A stretch of DNA of 64,000 bases, taken from Frateuria_A sp051900415. Lineage in GTDB: Bacteria > Pseudomonadota > Gammaproteobacteria > Xanthomonadales > Rhodanobacteraceae. Positions within the stretch are counted from its first letter, which is position 1, and each line of letters opens with the position of its first letter. Below are positions 24,618 to 33,921 of this stretch, in pieces. The notes below the pieces were generated by a model. That model was not told where the DNA came from. It saw only the letters and a program-made list of their open reading frames with translations, and ran no database searches. Both the position numbers and the translations under genes were made by a program. Location: positions 248,001 through 312,000 of the forward strand of contig NZ_JBHZGL010000002.1 of assembly GCF_051900415.1 (NCBI RefSeq), in the 5' to 3' direction.

Positions 24618-27600
24618 ATGATCAGGACCGGCACCGCCGTGAAGCTGCTCGCCGTCGTCGCAGGCGTGGCCCTTGCCACCGGCGTGCTGTGGTGGCGCCA
24701 CGGGCAGGCGGGCCAGCCAGACGCCGCCGCGCAGCCCACGACGCTCGTCGCCACGCAACGCCCCGTCGCCTCTGCGGCGCCGGCCCGGGCGGCATCGGCA
24801 GCCGTCGCGCCCGCGCGCAGAACCTATCCCGTCGGCGCCTGGGACATGGCCGTCCCCTACATCAACCCGTTCGGCGCGCAGAAGGCGTATGGGCAGATCA
24901 AGCACGCCGCCAACGCGCGCCTGGACCTGCGTTACGTCGACAGGGCCCACATGGAGACCGTCCGCTCGACCAGCGGCGAGACCTGGCAACTGCAGGTCGA
25001 CTGGCACGACAAGTCCACGCCCGCCCTCGACGACCTGTCGCGCTACATCGCGCAACTGGGTGGCGAGAGCTTCCCCGGCGGTCGCGACGGCCTGGTGGTG
25101 CACGCGCGCGACGGCGCGGGCGAGGATTGGTGGGGCATCGCCGAGCCGCAGGGCGGCGGCTACCGGTTGACCGTGTGCAAGCAGCTGCAGTTGCGCGACG
25201 GCAAGGCGCTGACCTTCCGCACCGCGGATTTCAGGGACGGCACGATCTACTTCACCACCGAGAACCCCGGGCACCGCTTCCAGAGCCTGAAGCTCGGCCT
25301 CGCCGATGGCGCGGTCACCCTGCATGGCCAGAACACGTTCCTGCAGGGCCGCTACCGGCGCGACCTCCACTACCAGCGCGCGCTCTACGCCTACAAGACG
25401 CACGACTACACGCTCGACGACCTGCCGCAGGACAGCGACCAGCCGATCCAGTGGAAACTCCAATGGAGCGGCAAGACGGATCCGAAGCAGCTGACCGTCA
25501 CGCTGGAGGAAGGCGATGACCTGATGCCGGTGCACGCCGGCGAGCGCCTCGGCGCGCTCAAGGTGCGCGGTGCGGCGCTGGGCGAGGTGCAGGTGCGCGA
25601 GCCGGCCGGCATTTCGTTGCATCACCCCGAACTGGACCGCACCGGCACGCGCACGCCCGAGGGCGACACGCTGTTCTGGCTGCCCTCGGGCTACTGGAAC
25701 GTCACCCTGGTGCCCAACACCCTCAAGGCCACCTCCGACACTCTCGCCACCCGGCTGGTGCCGGTCAGTGCGGGACAGATGACCGTGCTCGACGTCGGCT
25801 CGCTGGTCGAGCGCGCCTACCGCAATCCCGCGATCGACACGGCCGCCGGCACCGGCAGCCAGTTGCGCATCCTCGATGCCGCCGCGCACGGCGACAGCGC
25901 GACGGTGGACTTCATGCTGCAGGACGGCAGCGGCGCGAAGCTGGTACCCACGCCCGCCAACACGCACATCGTCGAAGGCGGGCAGGACGCCCGGGTGCTC
26001 GGCATCGAGCGCCTGAAGACGCCGCCCAGCCTGGTGCTGGTGCTGGACTCCTCCGGTTCGATGGCGCGCTCCATGACACGCGTGCTCGCCTCGGCGCGCG
26101 ATTTCGTGCGGGGCCTGCCGGACGGCAGCCGCGTGCAGCTGATCGACTTCGACTCGCAGATCCGCCCGCTCAAGGGCACCGGCAAGGCCGACGCGCTACG
26201 CAACCTGGGCGGCATCCGCGCCAACGGCTCGACTGCGCTGTACGACGCGGTGCTGGCCGGGCTCAAACAGCTCGACGGCGAGCAGCGCCCGACGCTGGTC
26301 GTGTTCACCGACGGCGTGGACAGCCGCGAGGACCACTCCGGCAAGGGCAGCAGCGCAACCAGGGCGCAGGTGAAGCAGGCGGTGGCCAACGCGCACATCC
26401 CGCTGTTCACCATCGGCTTCGGCAAGGGCCACGACGGCAGCACGCTGAAGGAGCTGGCCGGCATGTCCGAAGGCACCTACTACCCGGCCGACGACACCGC
26501 CGCCCTGCAGCACGTGTTCGCCTCGATCAACGACCGCCTGGGCAACCGCTACACCGCCACCTACGCGCGCCCGCGCGCGGCCGCGCCCTCGGACCTGCCG
26601 GTGATCACGCTGGCGACCGACGTCAGCCTGTCGATGGACACCGCGCCCACCGGTGCCGGTTGCGACTATTGCAACTACCGCATCGACAAGATGAAGAACC
26701 TGTTCCACGCCTTCATCGAGCAGATGCCGGCGAACAGCCTGGCGCAACTGATCAGCTTCTCCGGCGCGGTCAACGTGCGACAGGTGTTCACCCAGCGCAA
26801 ATCCGACCTGCTGCAGGCACTGGGCAGCCTGGACACCGGCCCCGGCACCGACATCCTCGGCTCGGTCAACAAGGCCTACCTTTCGCTCAAGGAGGTGCCG
26901 GCGCAGAAGCGCGTGATCGTCTACCTCACCGACGCCGCGCTGGACGTGGCCAAGGACGACCGGCCGCAGTTCGACCAACTGCTGCAGAAGATCAAGGCGG
27001 CCGGCATCCAGTCGCTGTGGGTGGGCATGGGCACCGGCGCGCCCGATGCGCCGTTCCGGCATGCGGCCGAAATGTCCGGAGGACGGTTCGTGATCTCCGA
27101 GGATCCGGCCGTGCTCGGCAAGGCGCTGGCCGACGTGCTCGCCAGCGCGCGTGCCCGCCCGGCCGGCAAGGCGGCGCTCACCATCACCGTGAACGGGCCG
27201 GCCACGGACGGCCACGCACGCCACGATGCCGATACGCAGTTGCTCGACTTCCCGGTGCTGCGCAGCTCCACGCAGCGCTACGCCTTCGACACGATCCGCT
27301 ACCGCACTGGCCTGAAGGCCCCCCAATACGGCGACGCGGCCGCGGCACTGGTGTACGGCCGCGACATCCCCAGCCAGGACGTGATCCTGACTAAGCGCAT
27401 CACGCTCGATGCCGGCGGCACGAACCAGGCGATGCAGTGGCACGCGCGCGAGCTGTACCTGATGAAGCGCTTCCACGGCATCGACGCGCCCGGCGGCCAG
27501 GTGTTCCTGGCGCTGGACATGACGATGAAGAACATCCAGGCGGAAGGCGCGACGTATCTGATCCCCGACTTCGCCTCGCACTTCTTCGTCACGGTGAACA

Positions 27601-29528
27601 AGGCCGGCGCGTGGCCCGCCTCGCCGGCCACCTGGCTGGCGCAATCACCGCTGGCCGCGCCGGGCGAGAACGACATCCGCCTCGCGCCCGACCAGACCGT
27701 GCACGGCGCGCTGGTGTTCCTGGTGCCCGATGTCGCCATCGACCAGCTCTCGGCGGATTTCTACGACACCGCCAACGGCCACATCACGCTGCCACTGGTC
27801 GGCGCGCCGGTGCCGCGCGAACTGGCGCTCACCGCGTTGCCCCGGAGCACCGCCCGGCAGGCGGACACCTTCGCCATGCACCTGACCGCCAGCGAGGACC
27901 TCGGCCGCATCGAGGACGTCGCCGCCGGCGCAGACAGCGTATTCAAGATCATCGAGGCGCGGATGGATTCGAAGATGCAGGCGGACCTGCACCTCGCGCC
28001 GGCGCAGCGGTTCCTGCTCCGCGTGGACACGCCGCAGGGCCCGTTCATGCTGCCGGTGAACAACGCGACCTCACGCCTGCCGTTCGGCTTCCTGTGGCCG
28101 GTCACGCTGGCGCCCGGCTCATCCAACCAGGTGCGTTTCGCCTTCCAGCTGCCCGCGGCGCTGAAGGACGCGCCGATGGGCCTGTACTGCGACCTGGCCG
28201 GCGGCGCGTCGCTGCTTCCGGTCGCGGGCGGCAGCGCAGGCACCGCGGCGACGACCGGGCCGACCTTCCACGCCAAGGGCATGGACCTGACCGTCAATGC
28301 CTTCGCGCCCGCCACGTCACCCAACTGGCCCTACGGCAACTACGTGGTCGCCGACGTCACCGTGGCCAACACCCAGCCCGGTACTGGCCTGTCCGGCCTG
28401 CGCGGCGCCTTTACGCTGGTGCCGGACGGCACACCGCCCGCGGACGGCCCGGCGCAGGCATGGCCCGATGCGCTGACCGACCGCACGGCCCTGGGCATCG
28501 ACCGCGACTGGCAGGTGTTCGACGGCGGCCGCCGGCGCGGGCTGCTGGTGTTCGCCATCCCGCGCGCCTGGGGCAAGCGCGGCGTCACGCTGCAATCGAG
28601 CTTCTTCCCCGACCTCAGGCTGCCGCTCGCGAAGGCCGCCTACGCGCAGGGCGGGCTGCTGGTCGATCGCGTCGAGCCGGCGGTCGACCGCCGCTTCGAG
28701 CACGCGCTGGCGATCGCCCTGAAGGACACCATCGCCACCCATCGCGCGCAGGTGGCCGCCAGCCAATCGCCACCGACCACGGCCGCCGGCCCGGCGCAGG
28801 ATGCCCCGGTGCCGCCGCCGGCGCTGGCCGGCACCATCAAGCTCAACGCCGTCGCCAGCCTCGCCGGCGCACAGGCGCTGCTGCGTTCGTTGCGCTGGCT
28901 GCCTTCGCCTGACGCCTACTGGTATTACCGCAGCGCGCCGGAGTCCGTGCTCACCCAGGGCTGGGGCAACGAGGGCGACCTGGCCCACCTCGCCGGCGGC
29001 CTGCTCGCGCGGCTCGGCTATGCACCCCAGCTGCGCGCGGTGACGCTGACCGACGCCGGACGCAAGGCGCTCGCCACACTCGGCCACATCGACCAGGCGA
29101 AGGAGACCTCCCTGCCGGCCTGGTCCTACACCGACGCCAAGGGCGACGCGAAGCTGCTGTTGGTGCCGTTCATGCGCGACCTGTCCGAACTCGGCGGACT
29201 GGCCTTCCTCCCGGCCGACCAGGACGACCGCACGATGACGCCGCAGGAAGCACAGATCCGCGTCTACTTCCAGGTCCACCCGCGCCAGGCACGCGGCCTC
29301 ACCGCCATGACCGGAACCATGGCCGACGCGCTGACCGGCGCCAGCGCCGGACCGGCCAGGGACAAGGACGTGCGCGTGCTGCGCACCACGCTGGCGCTGG
29401 ACGCACTGGGCCGCGCGCCGGTCGACATCCGCGTCGGCGCGCAAAAGGGCTCTACACCGCCGTGCTGGAAAACCAGACCCTGCAGGTGCCCGGCGACGCC
29501 TACGTCGACCCGCACCAGTACACCGTGA
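24618..29528 (+). CDS. Giant double-vWA, transglutaminase-like envelope protein, N-terminal part up to a frame change
   Basis: About 1610 meaningful residues, then a frame change near 29447 and 27 junk codons to 29528. Signal anchor at 8-26 (AVKLLAVVAGVALATGVLWW). Residues 60-460 are a beta-rich region of unknown family. vWA domain 1 (about 470-640) has the MIDAS motif DSSGS at Asp477 and later VVFTDGVDS. vWA domain 2 (about 660-850) has DVSLS at Asp668 and VIVYLTDAALD. A long beta-rich stretch follows. At about 1405-1640 is a transglutaminase-like core (GWGNEGDLAHLAGGLLARLG) in which the position of the usual catalytic Cys is Asn/Glu, so it may be inactive. The protein should stand in the periplasm, tethered to the inner membrane. 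The remainder is encoded in the -1 frame by 29462-30712. Confidence 0.85.
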   Translation: MIRTGTAVKLLAVVAGVALATGVLWWRHGQAGQPDAAAQPTTLVATQRPVASAAPARAASAAVAPARRTYPVGAWDMAVPYINPFGAQKAYGQIKHAANARLDLRYVDRAHMETVRSTSGETWQLQVDWHDKSTPALDDLSRYIAQLGGESFPGGRDGLVVHARDGAGEDWWGIAEPQGGGYRLTVCKQLQLRDGKALTFRTADFRDGTIYFTTENPGHRFQSLKLGLADGAVTLHGQNTFLQGRYRRDLHYQRALYAYKTHDYTLDDLPQDSDQPIQWKLQWSGKTDPKQLTVTLEEGDDLMPVHAGERLGALKVRGAALGEVQVREPAGISLHHPELDRTGTRTPEGDTLFWLPSGYWNVTLVPNTLKATSDTLATRLVPVSAGQMTVLDVGSLVERAYRNPAIDTAAGTGSQLRILDAAAHGDSATVDFMLQDGSGAKLVPTPANTHIVEGGQDARVLGIERLKTPPSLVLVLDSSGSMARSMTRVLASARDFVRGLPDGSRVQLIDFDSQIRPLKGTGKADALRNLGGIRANGSTALYDAVLAGLKQLDGEQRPTLVVFTDGVDSREDHSGKGSSATRAQVKQAVANAHIPLFTIGFGKGHDGSTLKELAGMSEGTYYPADDTAALQHVFASINDRLGNRYTATYARPRAAAPSDLPVITLATDVSLSMDTAPTGAGCDYCNYRIDKMKNLFHAFIEQMPANSLAQLISFSGAVNVRQVFTQRKSDLLQALGSLDTGPGTDILGSVNKAYLSLKEVPAQKRVIVYLTDAALDVAKDDRPQFDQLLQKIKAAGIQSLWVGMGTGAPDAPFRHAAEMSGGRFVISEDPAVLGKALADVLASARARPAGKAALTITVNGPATDGHARHDADTQLLDFPVLRSSTQRYAFDTIRYRTGLKAPQYGDAAAALVYGRDIPSQDVILTKRITLDAGGTNQAMQWHARELYLMKRFHGIDAPGGQVFLALDMTMKNIQAEGATYLIPDFASHFFVTVNKAGAWPASPATWLAQSPLAAPGENDIRLAPDQTVHGALVFLVPDVAIDQLSADFYDTANGHITLPLVGAPVPRELALTALPRSTARQADTFAMHLTASEDLGRIEDVAAGADSVFKIIEARMDSKMQADLHLAPAQRFLLRVDTPQGPFMLPVNNATSRLPFGFLWPVTLAPGSSNQVRFAFQLPAALKDAPMGLYCDLAGGASLLPVAGGSAGTAATTGPTFHAKGMDLTVNAFAPATSPNWPYGNYVVADVTVANTQPGTGLSGLRGAFTLVPDGTPPADGPAQAWPDALTDRTALGIDRDWQVFDGGRRRGLLVFAIPRAWGKRGVTLQSSFFPDLRLPLAKAAYAQGGLLVDRVEPAVDRRFEHALAIALKDTIATHRAQVAASQSPPTTAAGPAQDAPVPPPALAGTIKLNAVASLAGAQALLRSLRWLPSPDAYWYYRSAPESVLTQGWGNEGDLAHLAGGLLARLGYAPQLRAVTLTDAGRKALATLGHIDQAKETSLPAWSYTDAKGDAKLLLVPFMRDLSELGGLAFLPADQDDRTMTPQEAQIRVYFQVHPRQARGLTAMTGTMADALTGASAGPARDKDVRVLRTTLALDALGRAPVDIRVGAQKGSTPPCWKTRPCRCPATPTSTRTSTP

Positions 29529-30712
29529 CCGGCGCGCGCATCGAACTGGCCCTGCCCGGCCACACGCTTACGCATGCGATCACGCTCAAGAAAGGCCAGG
29601 ACATCGCCGGCGTGTTCTTCACCCTCGCCGCCAACCTGCCGGACCTGCCGCCGGAGGCCGCCGCACCACTGCAGAAGGCCGCCGACGCCGCCTACCACGC
29701 GGTCGCCAGGCCCACCGTGCATACGGCCCTGGACTGGTACACGCGCAGCATCGTTTACCGCTTCGTCGCCGGCCAGAGCCGTTACGAGTCCGACCTGGCG
29801 CAACAGCTCGGCGTCACCGCCGGCCGCACCGACCGCGCCCGCGCGCTGTTGATCACCGTGCAGCGCTACGGCGATCCGTCGCGCCTGCGCACCAGCGTCG
29901 ACCTGATGCAGTCGGCCAACGACCTGCACAGCGGCGAGCCGGATGCGCGCCACGCCTTCAACCTGATGAGCGGCATGTTCGCCTCGCATCTGGAAGGCGC
30001 CGCACTGCCACTGCAGGGCGCTGACTATGCCGAAGTCTGGAGCCGCAGTCCCGCCGACACCCGGTTCCTGATGAGCCTGCGCGAGGGCCGCGCCGACGAT
30101 GTGAAATACATGCAGGCGCAAGCCATGCCCGCCACGCTGATCGCCCGGGCGAAGGGTTCGGACAAGGTGCTGCTGGTGCCCACCAGGCCGGCCCGCATCT
30201 ACGGCGAGGATCGCTGGGCCTGGTTGGAAATCGACCCGGACACCTACGAAACCATCGCCCTGACCGATACCGGCGAGCACGGCAGCTTCGCCGACTACGT
30301 GATGGCGCTGGAACCGGTCGCCCCGAACAACGGCGACTATCTGCAGTTCATGGTCGGCGGCCTGGTCGGCATCGACACCGCGGTCTGGAGCGTGAGCGCC
30401 TTTTCGCTCGAATCACAGGACTACCCCCAGGTCCTGGCCGCAGCCCAGGCCTATACGGCGCAGATCGGCAAGGTGATCGCCGGCGTCAAAGCCATCAAGG
30501 ACATCAAGGTCTACGAAATCGACCTGGGCCTGATCAAGGGGTCGGTGAAGATGAGCCTGCCCGACATGTCGGCCGACACCTTCGAGCAGTTCATGACCAG
30601 CCCGCAGATGAAGGTCGGCGTCAAACAGAACGTGATGACCTTCGCCAAGGGCTTCCAGGCCGGCGCGGCCTATTACTTCAAGCAGGCCCGCGGACCGCGC
30701 GGACCCCATTGA
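29462..30712 (+). CDS. C-terminal part of the giant vWA protein, in the -1 frame
   Basis: The frame that continues the 24618 protein, carrying about 420 residues (LYTAVLENQTLQVPGDAY onward). There is no ribosome site before its first GTG (29462), so it is not an independent gene. Joining at the heptamer A_AAG_GGC (29444-29450) gives an uninterrupted QKGLYTAVLENQ. The part contains an alpha-helical region (LQKAADAAYHAV), then a beta-rich segment with WLEIDPDTYETIALTDTGEH, which looks like the closing part of a transglutaminase-like fold. It ends in Ala/Lys-rich helices. Either a single-base loss or a programmed -1 frameshift would explain the arrangement. Confidence 0.8.
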   Translation: MLENQTLQVPGDAYVDPHQYTVTGARIELALPGHTLTHAITLKKGQDIAGVFFTLAANLPDLPPEAAAPLQKAADAAYHAVARPTVHTALDWYTRSIVYRFVAGQSRYESDLAQQLGVTAGRTDRARALLITVQRYGDPSRLRTSVDLMQSANDLHSGEPDARHAFNLMSGMFASHLEGAALPLQGADYAEVWSRSPADTRFLMSLREGRADDVKYMQAQAMPATLIARAKGSDKVLLVPTRPARIYGEDRWAWLEIDPDTYETIALTDTGEHGSFADYVMALEPVAPNNGDYLQFMVGGLVGIDTAVWSVSAFSLESQDYPQVLAAAQAYTAQIGKVIAGVKAIKDIKVYEIDLGLIKGSVKMSLPDMSADTFEQFMTSPQMKVGVKQNVMTFAKGFQAGAAYYFKQARGPRGPH

Positions 30713-30747
30713 TCCGGTTCCCGGCACTCAACCAAAGGAAAAAGCCC

Positions 30748-31131
30748 ATGCGCACATCCACGCTTCTCGCCCTGTCCCTCGCCTGCTGCGCGGCAGGCGC
30801 CAGCCACGCCTCGACGCTGGGCGACCAGTGCCTCGCCCTCGCACCCAAGTTCACCGAGGCGTTCGTGTCCGGCGACTACGCCACCGCCCACCAGCAATTG
30901 AACGGCTTCGCCAGCGCCATGTCCTCGCCTGAATCGCTCAAGAGCGACTGGGCCGACATGAACCGGGAATTCGGCGCCTACGTCTCCCACGGCAAGCCGA
31001 CCGTGTTCCAGGACGACGGCAAGGACGCCTTCGTCCGCACCCCGATGACCTTCGCGCACCGTGCCGTGACCGTGCAGGTCGTATGCAGCAAGGACACCCA
31101 CGGAAAGATCGGCAGCCTGGCGTTTCTGTGA
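30748..31131 (+). CDS. Small exported DUF3887-like protein (paralogue 2)
   Basis: 127 aa. Signal peptide at 1-22 (LLALSLACCAAGASHA). The mature part reads LAPKFTEAFVSGDYATAHQQ, then WADMNREFGAYVSHGKP, and resembles the 24169 product in length, order and the GAYVSHG/GPYRSHG segment. ATG 30748 has AAGGA at suitable distance, 35 bp after the giant gene. It is the last gene of the cassette; parC follows with its own start region. Confidence 0.75.
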   Translation: MRTSTLLALSLACCAAGASHASTLGDQCLALAPKFTEAFVSGDYATAHQQLNGFASAMSSPESLKSDWADMNREFGAYVSHGKPTVFQDDGKDAFVRTPMTFAHRAVTVQVVCSKDTHGKIGSLAFL

Positions 31132-31219
31132 CGCCCCCGGGGCGGGACGAGGCTCGACCTGTCCCGCCCGCGGCCGATCTGGCACCATCGGCCGGTTATC
31201 CGTGCACGAAAGCCCCCGC

Positions 31220-33460
31220 ATGAACCTGCAAGCCAACTTCGAACAGATCCCGCTCAAGGAATACGCCGAGCGGGCCTACCTCGACTACTCGATGTACGTG
31301 GTGCTCGACCGCGCGCTGCCCTTCGTGGGCGACGGCCTGAAGCCCGTGCAGCGGCGCATCATCTACGCGATGAGCGAGCTGGGCCTGGCGGCGACCGCCA
31401 AGCCGAAGAAGTCCGCGCGCACCATCGGCGACGTGATCGGCAAGTTCCATCCGCACGGCGATTCGTCCTGCTACGAAGCCATGGTGCTGATGGCCCAGCC
31501 GTTCTCGTACCGCTACCCGCTGGTCGACGGCCAGGGCAACTTCGGCTCGCCCGACGACCCGAAGAGCTTCGCGGCGATGCGCTACACCGAATCGAAACTC
31601 AGCCCGATCGCCGAGGCGCTGCTGGGCGAGCTGGCGCACGGCACGGTCGACTGGGTGCCGAACTTCGACGGCACGCTGGAGGAACCTTCCTGGCTGCCCG
31701 CGCGCGTGCCGCACGTGCTGCTCAATGGTTCGATGGGCATCGCCGTGGGCATGGCCACCGACATCCCGCCGCACAACCTGCGCGAGGTGGTGGCCGCCTG
31801 CATCCACCTGCTGGAAAACCCCGACGCCACCGTCGCCGACCTGGCGCAGCACATCCCCGCCCCGGACTATCCGACCGCGGCGGAGATCATCACCCCGCGC
31901 AAGGAACTGCTGTCGATCTACCAGACCGGCAACGGTTCGCTGCGCGCCCGCGCGGTGTACCAGGTGGAGGACGGCAACATCGTCATCACCGCGCTGCCGC
32001 ACCAGGTCAGCCCCTCGAAGATCCTCGAGCAGATCGCCGCGCAGATGCGCGCGAAGAAGCTGCCGATGGTCGAGGACCTGCGCGACGAGTCCGACCACGA
32101 GAATCCGATTCGCCTGGTGGTGGTGCCGCGCTCCAATCGCGTGGATTCGGCCGAGGTGATGCAGCACCTGTTCGCCACCACGGACCTCGAGAAAAGCTAC
32201 CGCGTCAACCTCAACATGATCGGCCTGGACGGCCGCCCGCAGGTGAAGGACCTCAAGAAGATCCTCACCGAGTGGCTGACCTTCCGCACCGACACGGTGA
32301 CCCGCCGCCTCACCCATCGTCTGGGCAAGGTGGAGCGGCGCCTGCACCTGCTCGAAGGCCTGCACATCGCCTACCTCAACCTGGACGAGGTGATCCGCAT
32401 CGTGCGCTCGGAGGACGAGCCCAAGCCGGTGCTGATGAAGCGCTTCAAGCTGTCCGAGGAACAGGCCGACTACATCCTGGAAACCAGGCTGCGCCAGTTG
32501 GCTCGCCTGGAAGAAATGAAGATCGAGGCCGAGCGCAACCAGCTGGAAGAAGAGCGCGCGCGCATCAACGTGCTGCTCAAGTCGCCGGCCAAGCTCAAGA
32601 CCCTGATCAAGGGCGAACTGCAGGCGGATGCCGCCAAATACGGCGACGAGCGTCGCTCGCCGCTCATCGAGCGCGAAGTGGCGCAGGCGCTGGACGAAAG
32701 CGCGCTGGTCGCCAGCGAACCGGTGACCGTGGTGCTGTCCCAGAAGGGCTGGATCCGCGCCGCCAAAGGCCACGACGTCGACGCCGAGGGCATGAACTAC
32801 CGCGAGGGCGATGGCCTGCTCGCGGCGGTGAAGGCGCGCACGACCCAGCAGATCGCGGTGATCGACTCCACCGGCCGCAGCTACTCCACACCGGCCCATA
32901 CGCTGCCTTCCGCGCGCGGCAACGGCGATCCGCTGACCGGCCGCTTCAGCCCGCCGGCCGGCGCCAGCTTCGACGCATTGACCGCCGGCGACAACGACAC
33001 GCGGCTGATCCTGGCCACGGATTTCGGCTACGGCTTCGTCACCCGCTTCGAAGCGCTCACCGGACGCAACAAGGCCGGCAAGCAGATCATCAGCCTCAGC
33101 GAGGGGGCGAAGATCCTGGCGCCCCAGGCGAGCGCCGACCCGGCACGCGACCGCATCGTGGTGGTCACCACCGAGGGCCACCTGCTGATGTTCTCCGTCG
33201 CCGAATTGCCGGAACTGGACAAGGGCAAGGGCAACAAGCTGATCGAGGTGCCCAAGGCCAAGCTGACCAGCGGCGAGGAACGGGTGGCCGGCATCGCCGT
33301 GGTGGCCGAGGGCAAGGGCGAAGTCACGCTCTACGCCGGCCAGCGCAAGCTCACGCTGCGCTGGAACGATCTGGTCGAATACGGCGGCAACCGCGCCACC
33401 CGCGGCGGCCTGCTGCCGCGCGGCCTGCGCCGCGTCGAGCGGATCGAAACCACCGGCTGA
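31220..33460 (+). CDS. parC: DNA topoisomerase IV subunit A
   Basis: Catalytic subunit of topoisomerase IV, which decatenates daughter chromosomes with ParE, 746 aa (E. coli 752). The breakage-reunion domain has KPVQRRIIYAMSELGL, HPHGDSSCYEAM and AAMRYTESKLS with the active-site Tyr122. In the quinolone-resistance region Ser82 and Glu86 (E. coli Ser80/Glu84) are wild type. The C-terminal half is the degenerate DNA-wrapping blade domain. ATG 31220 (MNLQANFEQIPL) fits the family start; an in-frame GTG at 31202 adds six unlikely residues. parE is not in the window. Confidence 0.97.
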   Translation: MNLQANFEQIPLKEYAERAYLDYSMYVVLDRALPFVGDGLKPVQRRIIYAMSELGLAATAKPKKSARTIGDVIGKFHPHGDSSCYEAMVLMAQPFSYRYPLVDGQGNFGSPDDPKSFAAMRYTESKLSPIAEALLGELAHGTVDWVPNFDGTLEEPSWLPARVPHVLLNGSMGIAVGMATDIPPHNLREVVAACIHLLENPDATVADLAQHIPAPDYPTAAEIITPRKELLSIYQTGNGSLRARAVYQVEDGNIVITALPHQVSPSKILEQIAAQMRAKKLPMVEDLRDESDHENPIRLVVVPRSNRVDSAEVMQHLFATTDLEKSYRVNLNMIGLDGRPQVKDLKKILTEWLTFRTDTVTRRLTHRLGKVERRLHLLEGLHIAYLNLDEVIRIVRSEDEPKPVLMKRFKLSEEQADYILETRLRQLARLEEMKIEAERNQLEEERARINVLLKSPAKLKTLIKGELQADAAKYGDERRSPLIEREVAQALDESALVASEPVTVVLSQKGWIRAAKGHDVDAEGMNYREGDGLLAAVKARTTQQIAVIDSTGRSYSTPAHTLPSARGNGDPLTGRFSPPAGASFDALTAGDNDTRLILATDFGYGFVTRFEALTGRNKAGKQIISLSEGAKILAPQASADPARDRIVVVTTEGHLLMFSVAELPELDKGKGNKLIEVPKAKLTSGEERVAGIAVVAEGKGEVTLYAGQRKLTLRWNDLVEYGGNRATRGGLLPRGLRRVERIETTG

Positions 33461-33921
33461 CGCGATGTGCTTCCTCTCTTTCCCGGGAGAGGAAGCAAAG
33501 CTGACGCGTTGTGCACGCGCTCCCCTCCGGGGAGAGGGTTGGGGCGAGGGGCCACTCTTGCGGCAGCCTTCCGCCAGTGCGTGAGGCCTGATCAAACATC
33601 CCCGCGAGCTCCGGCCCCTCACCTCGGTCCTCTCCCCGGAGGGGTGAGGAAGAAGTGCTGACGCATGTGCTCCCTCCCCCCTCCGGGGAGAGGGTTGGGG
33701 TGAGGGGCCCACTCTGGCGGCAGCCTTCGCCGGTGCGTGAGACCTGATCGCACATCCCCGCGAGCCCCGGCCCCTCACCTCGATCCTCTCCCCGGAGGGG
33801 AGAGGAAGAAATGTTGTCTCCCGCCACTCCGAACTTTCCTTCCCACCACCACTCCAACCCCGGTACACGCGACCGCGCCCCGCCCGTTGAATACAGGCAC
33901 CGCCCGACCGGATCCCCGCCC
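33461..33921. repeat. Family B repeats in tandem, 461-bp spacer after parC
   Basis: Two tandem units of about 150 bp (33520-33668 and 33669-33812). Each has a left arm CTCC(G)GGGAGAGGGTTGGGG, a middle with GGCAGCCTT and GTGCGTGAG, and a right arm CCTCACCTC...CCTCTCCCCGGAGGGG. All long frames here read as PSPQPSPRRGE-like low-complexity translations of the repeat and are not genes. After 33812 comes about 100 bp of leader for the next gene. Confidence 0.8.

Noticed and set aside
29462..30712. Independent gene for the C-terminal part of the giant protein
   Set aside because: The only early start is a GTG without ribosome site, no signal peptide is present, and its sequence continues the upstream protein in register after one frame change.
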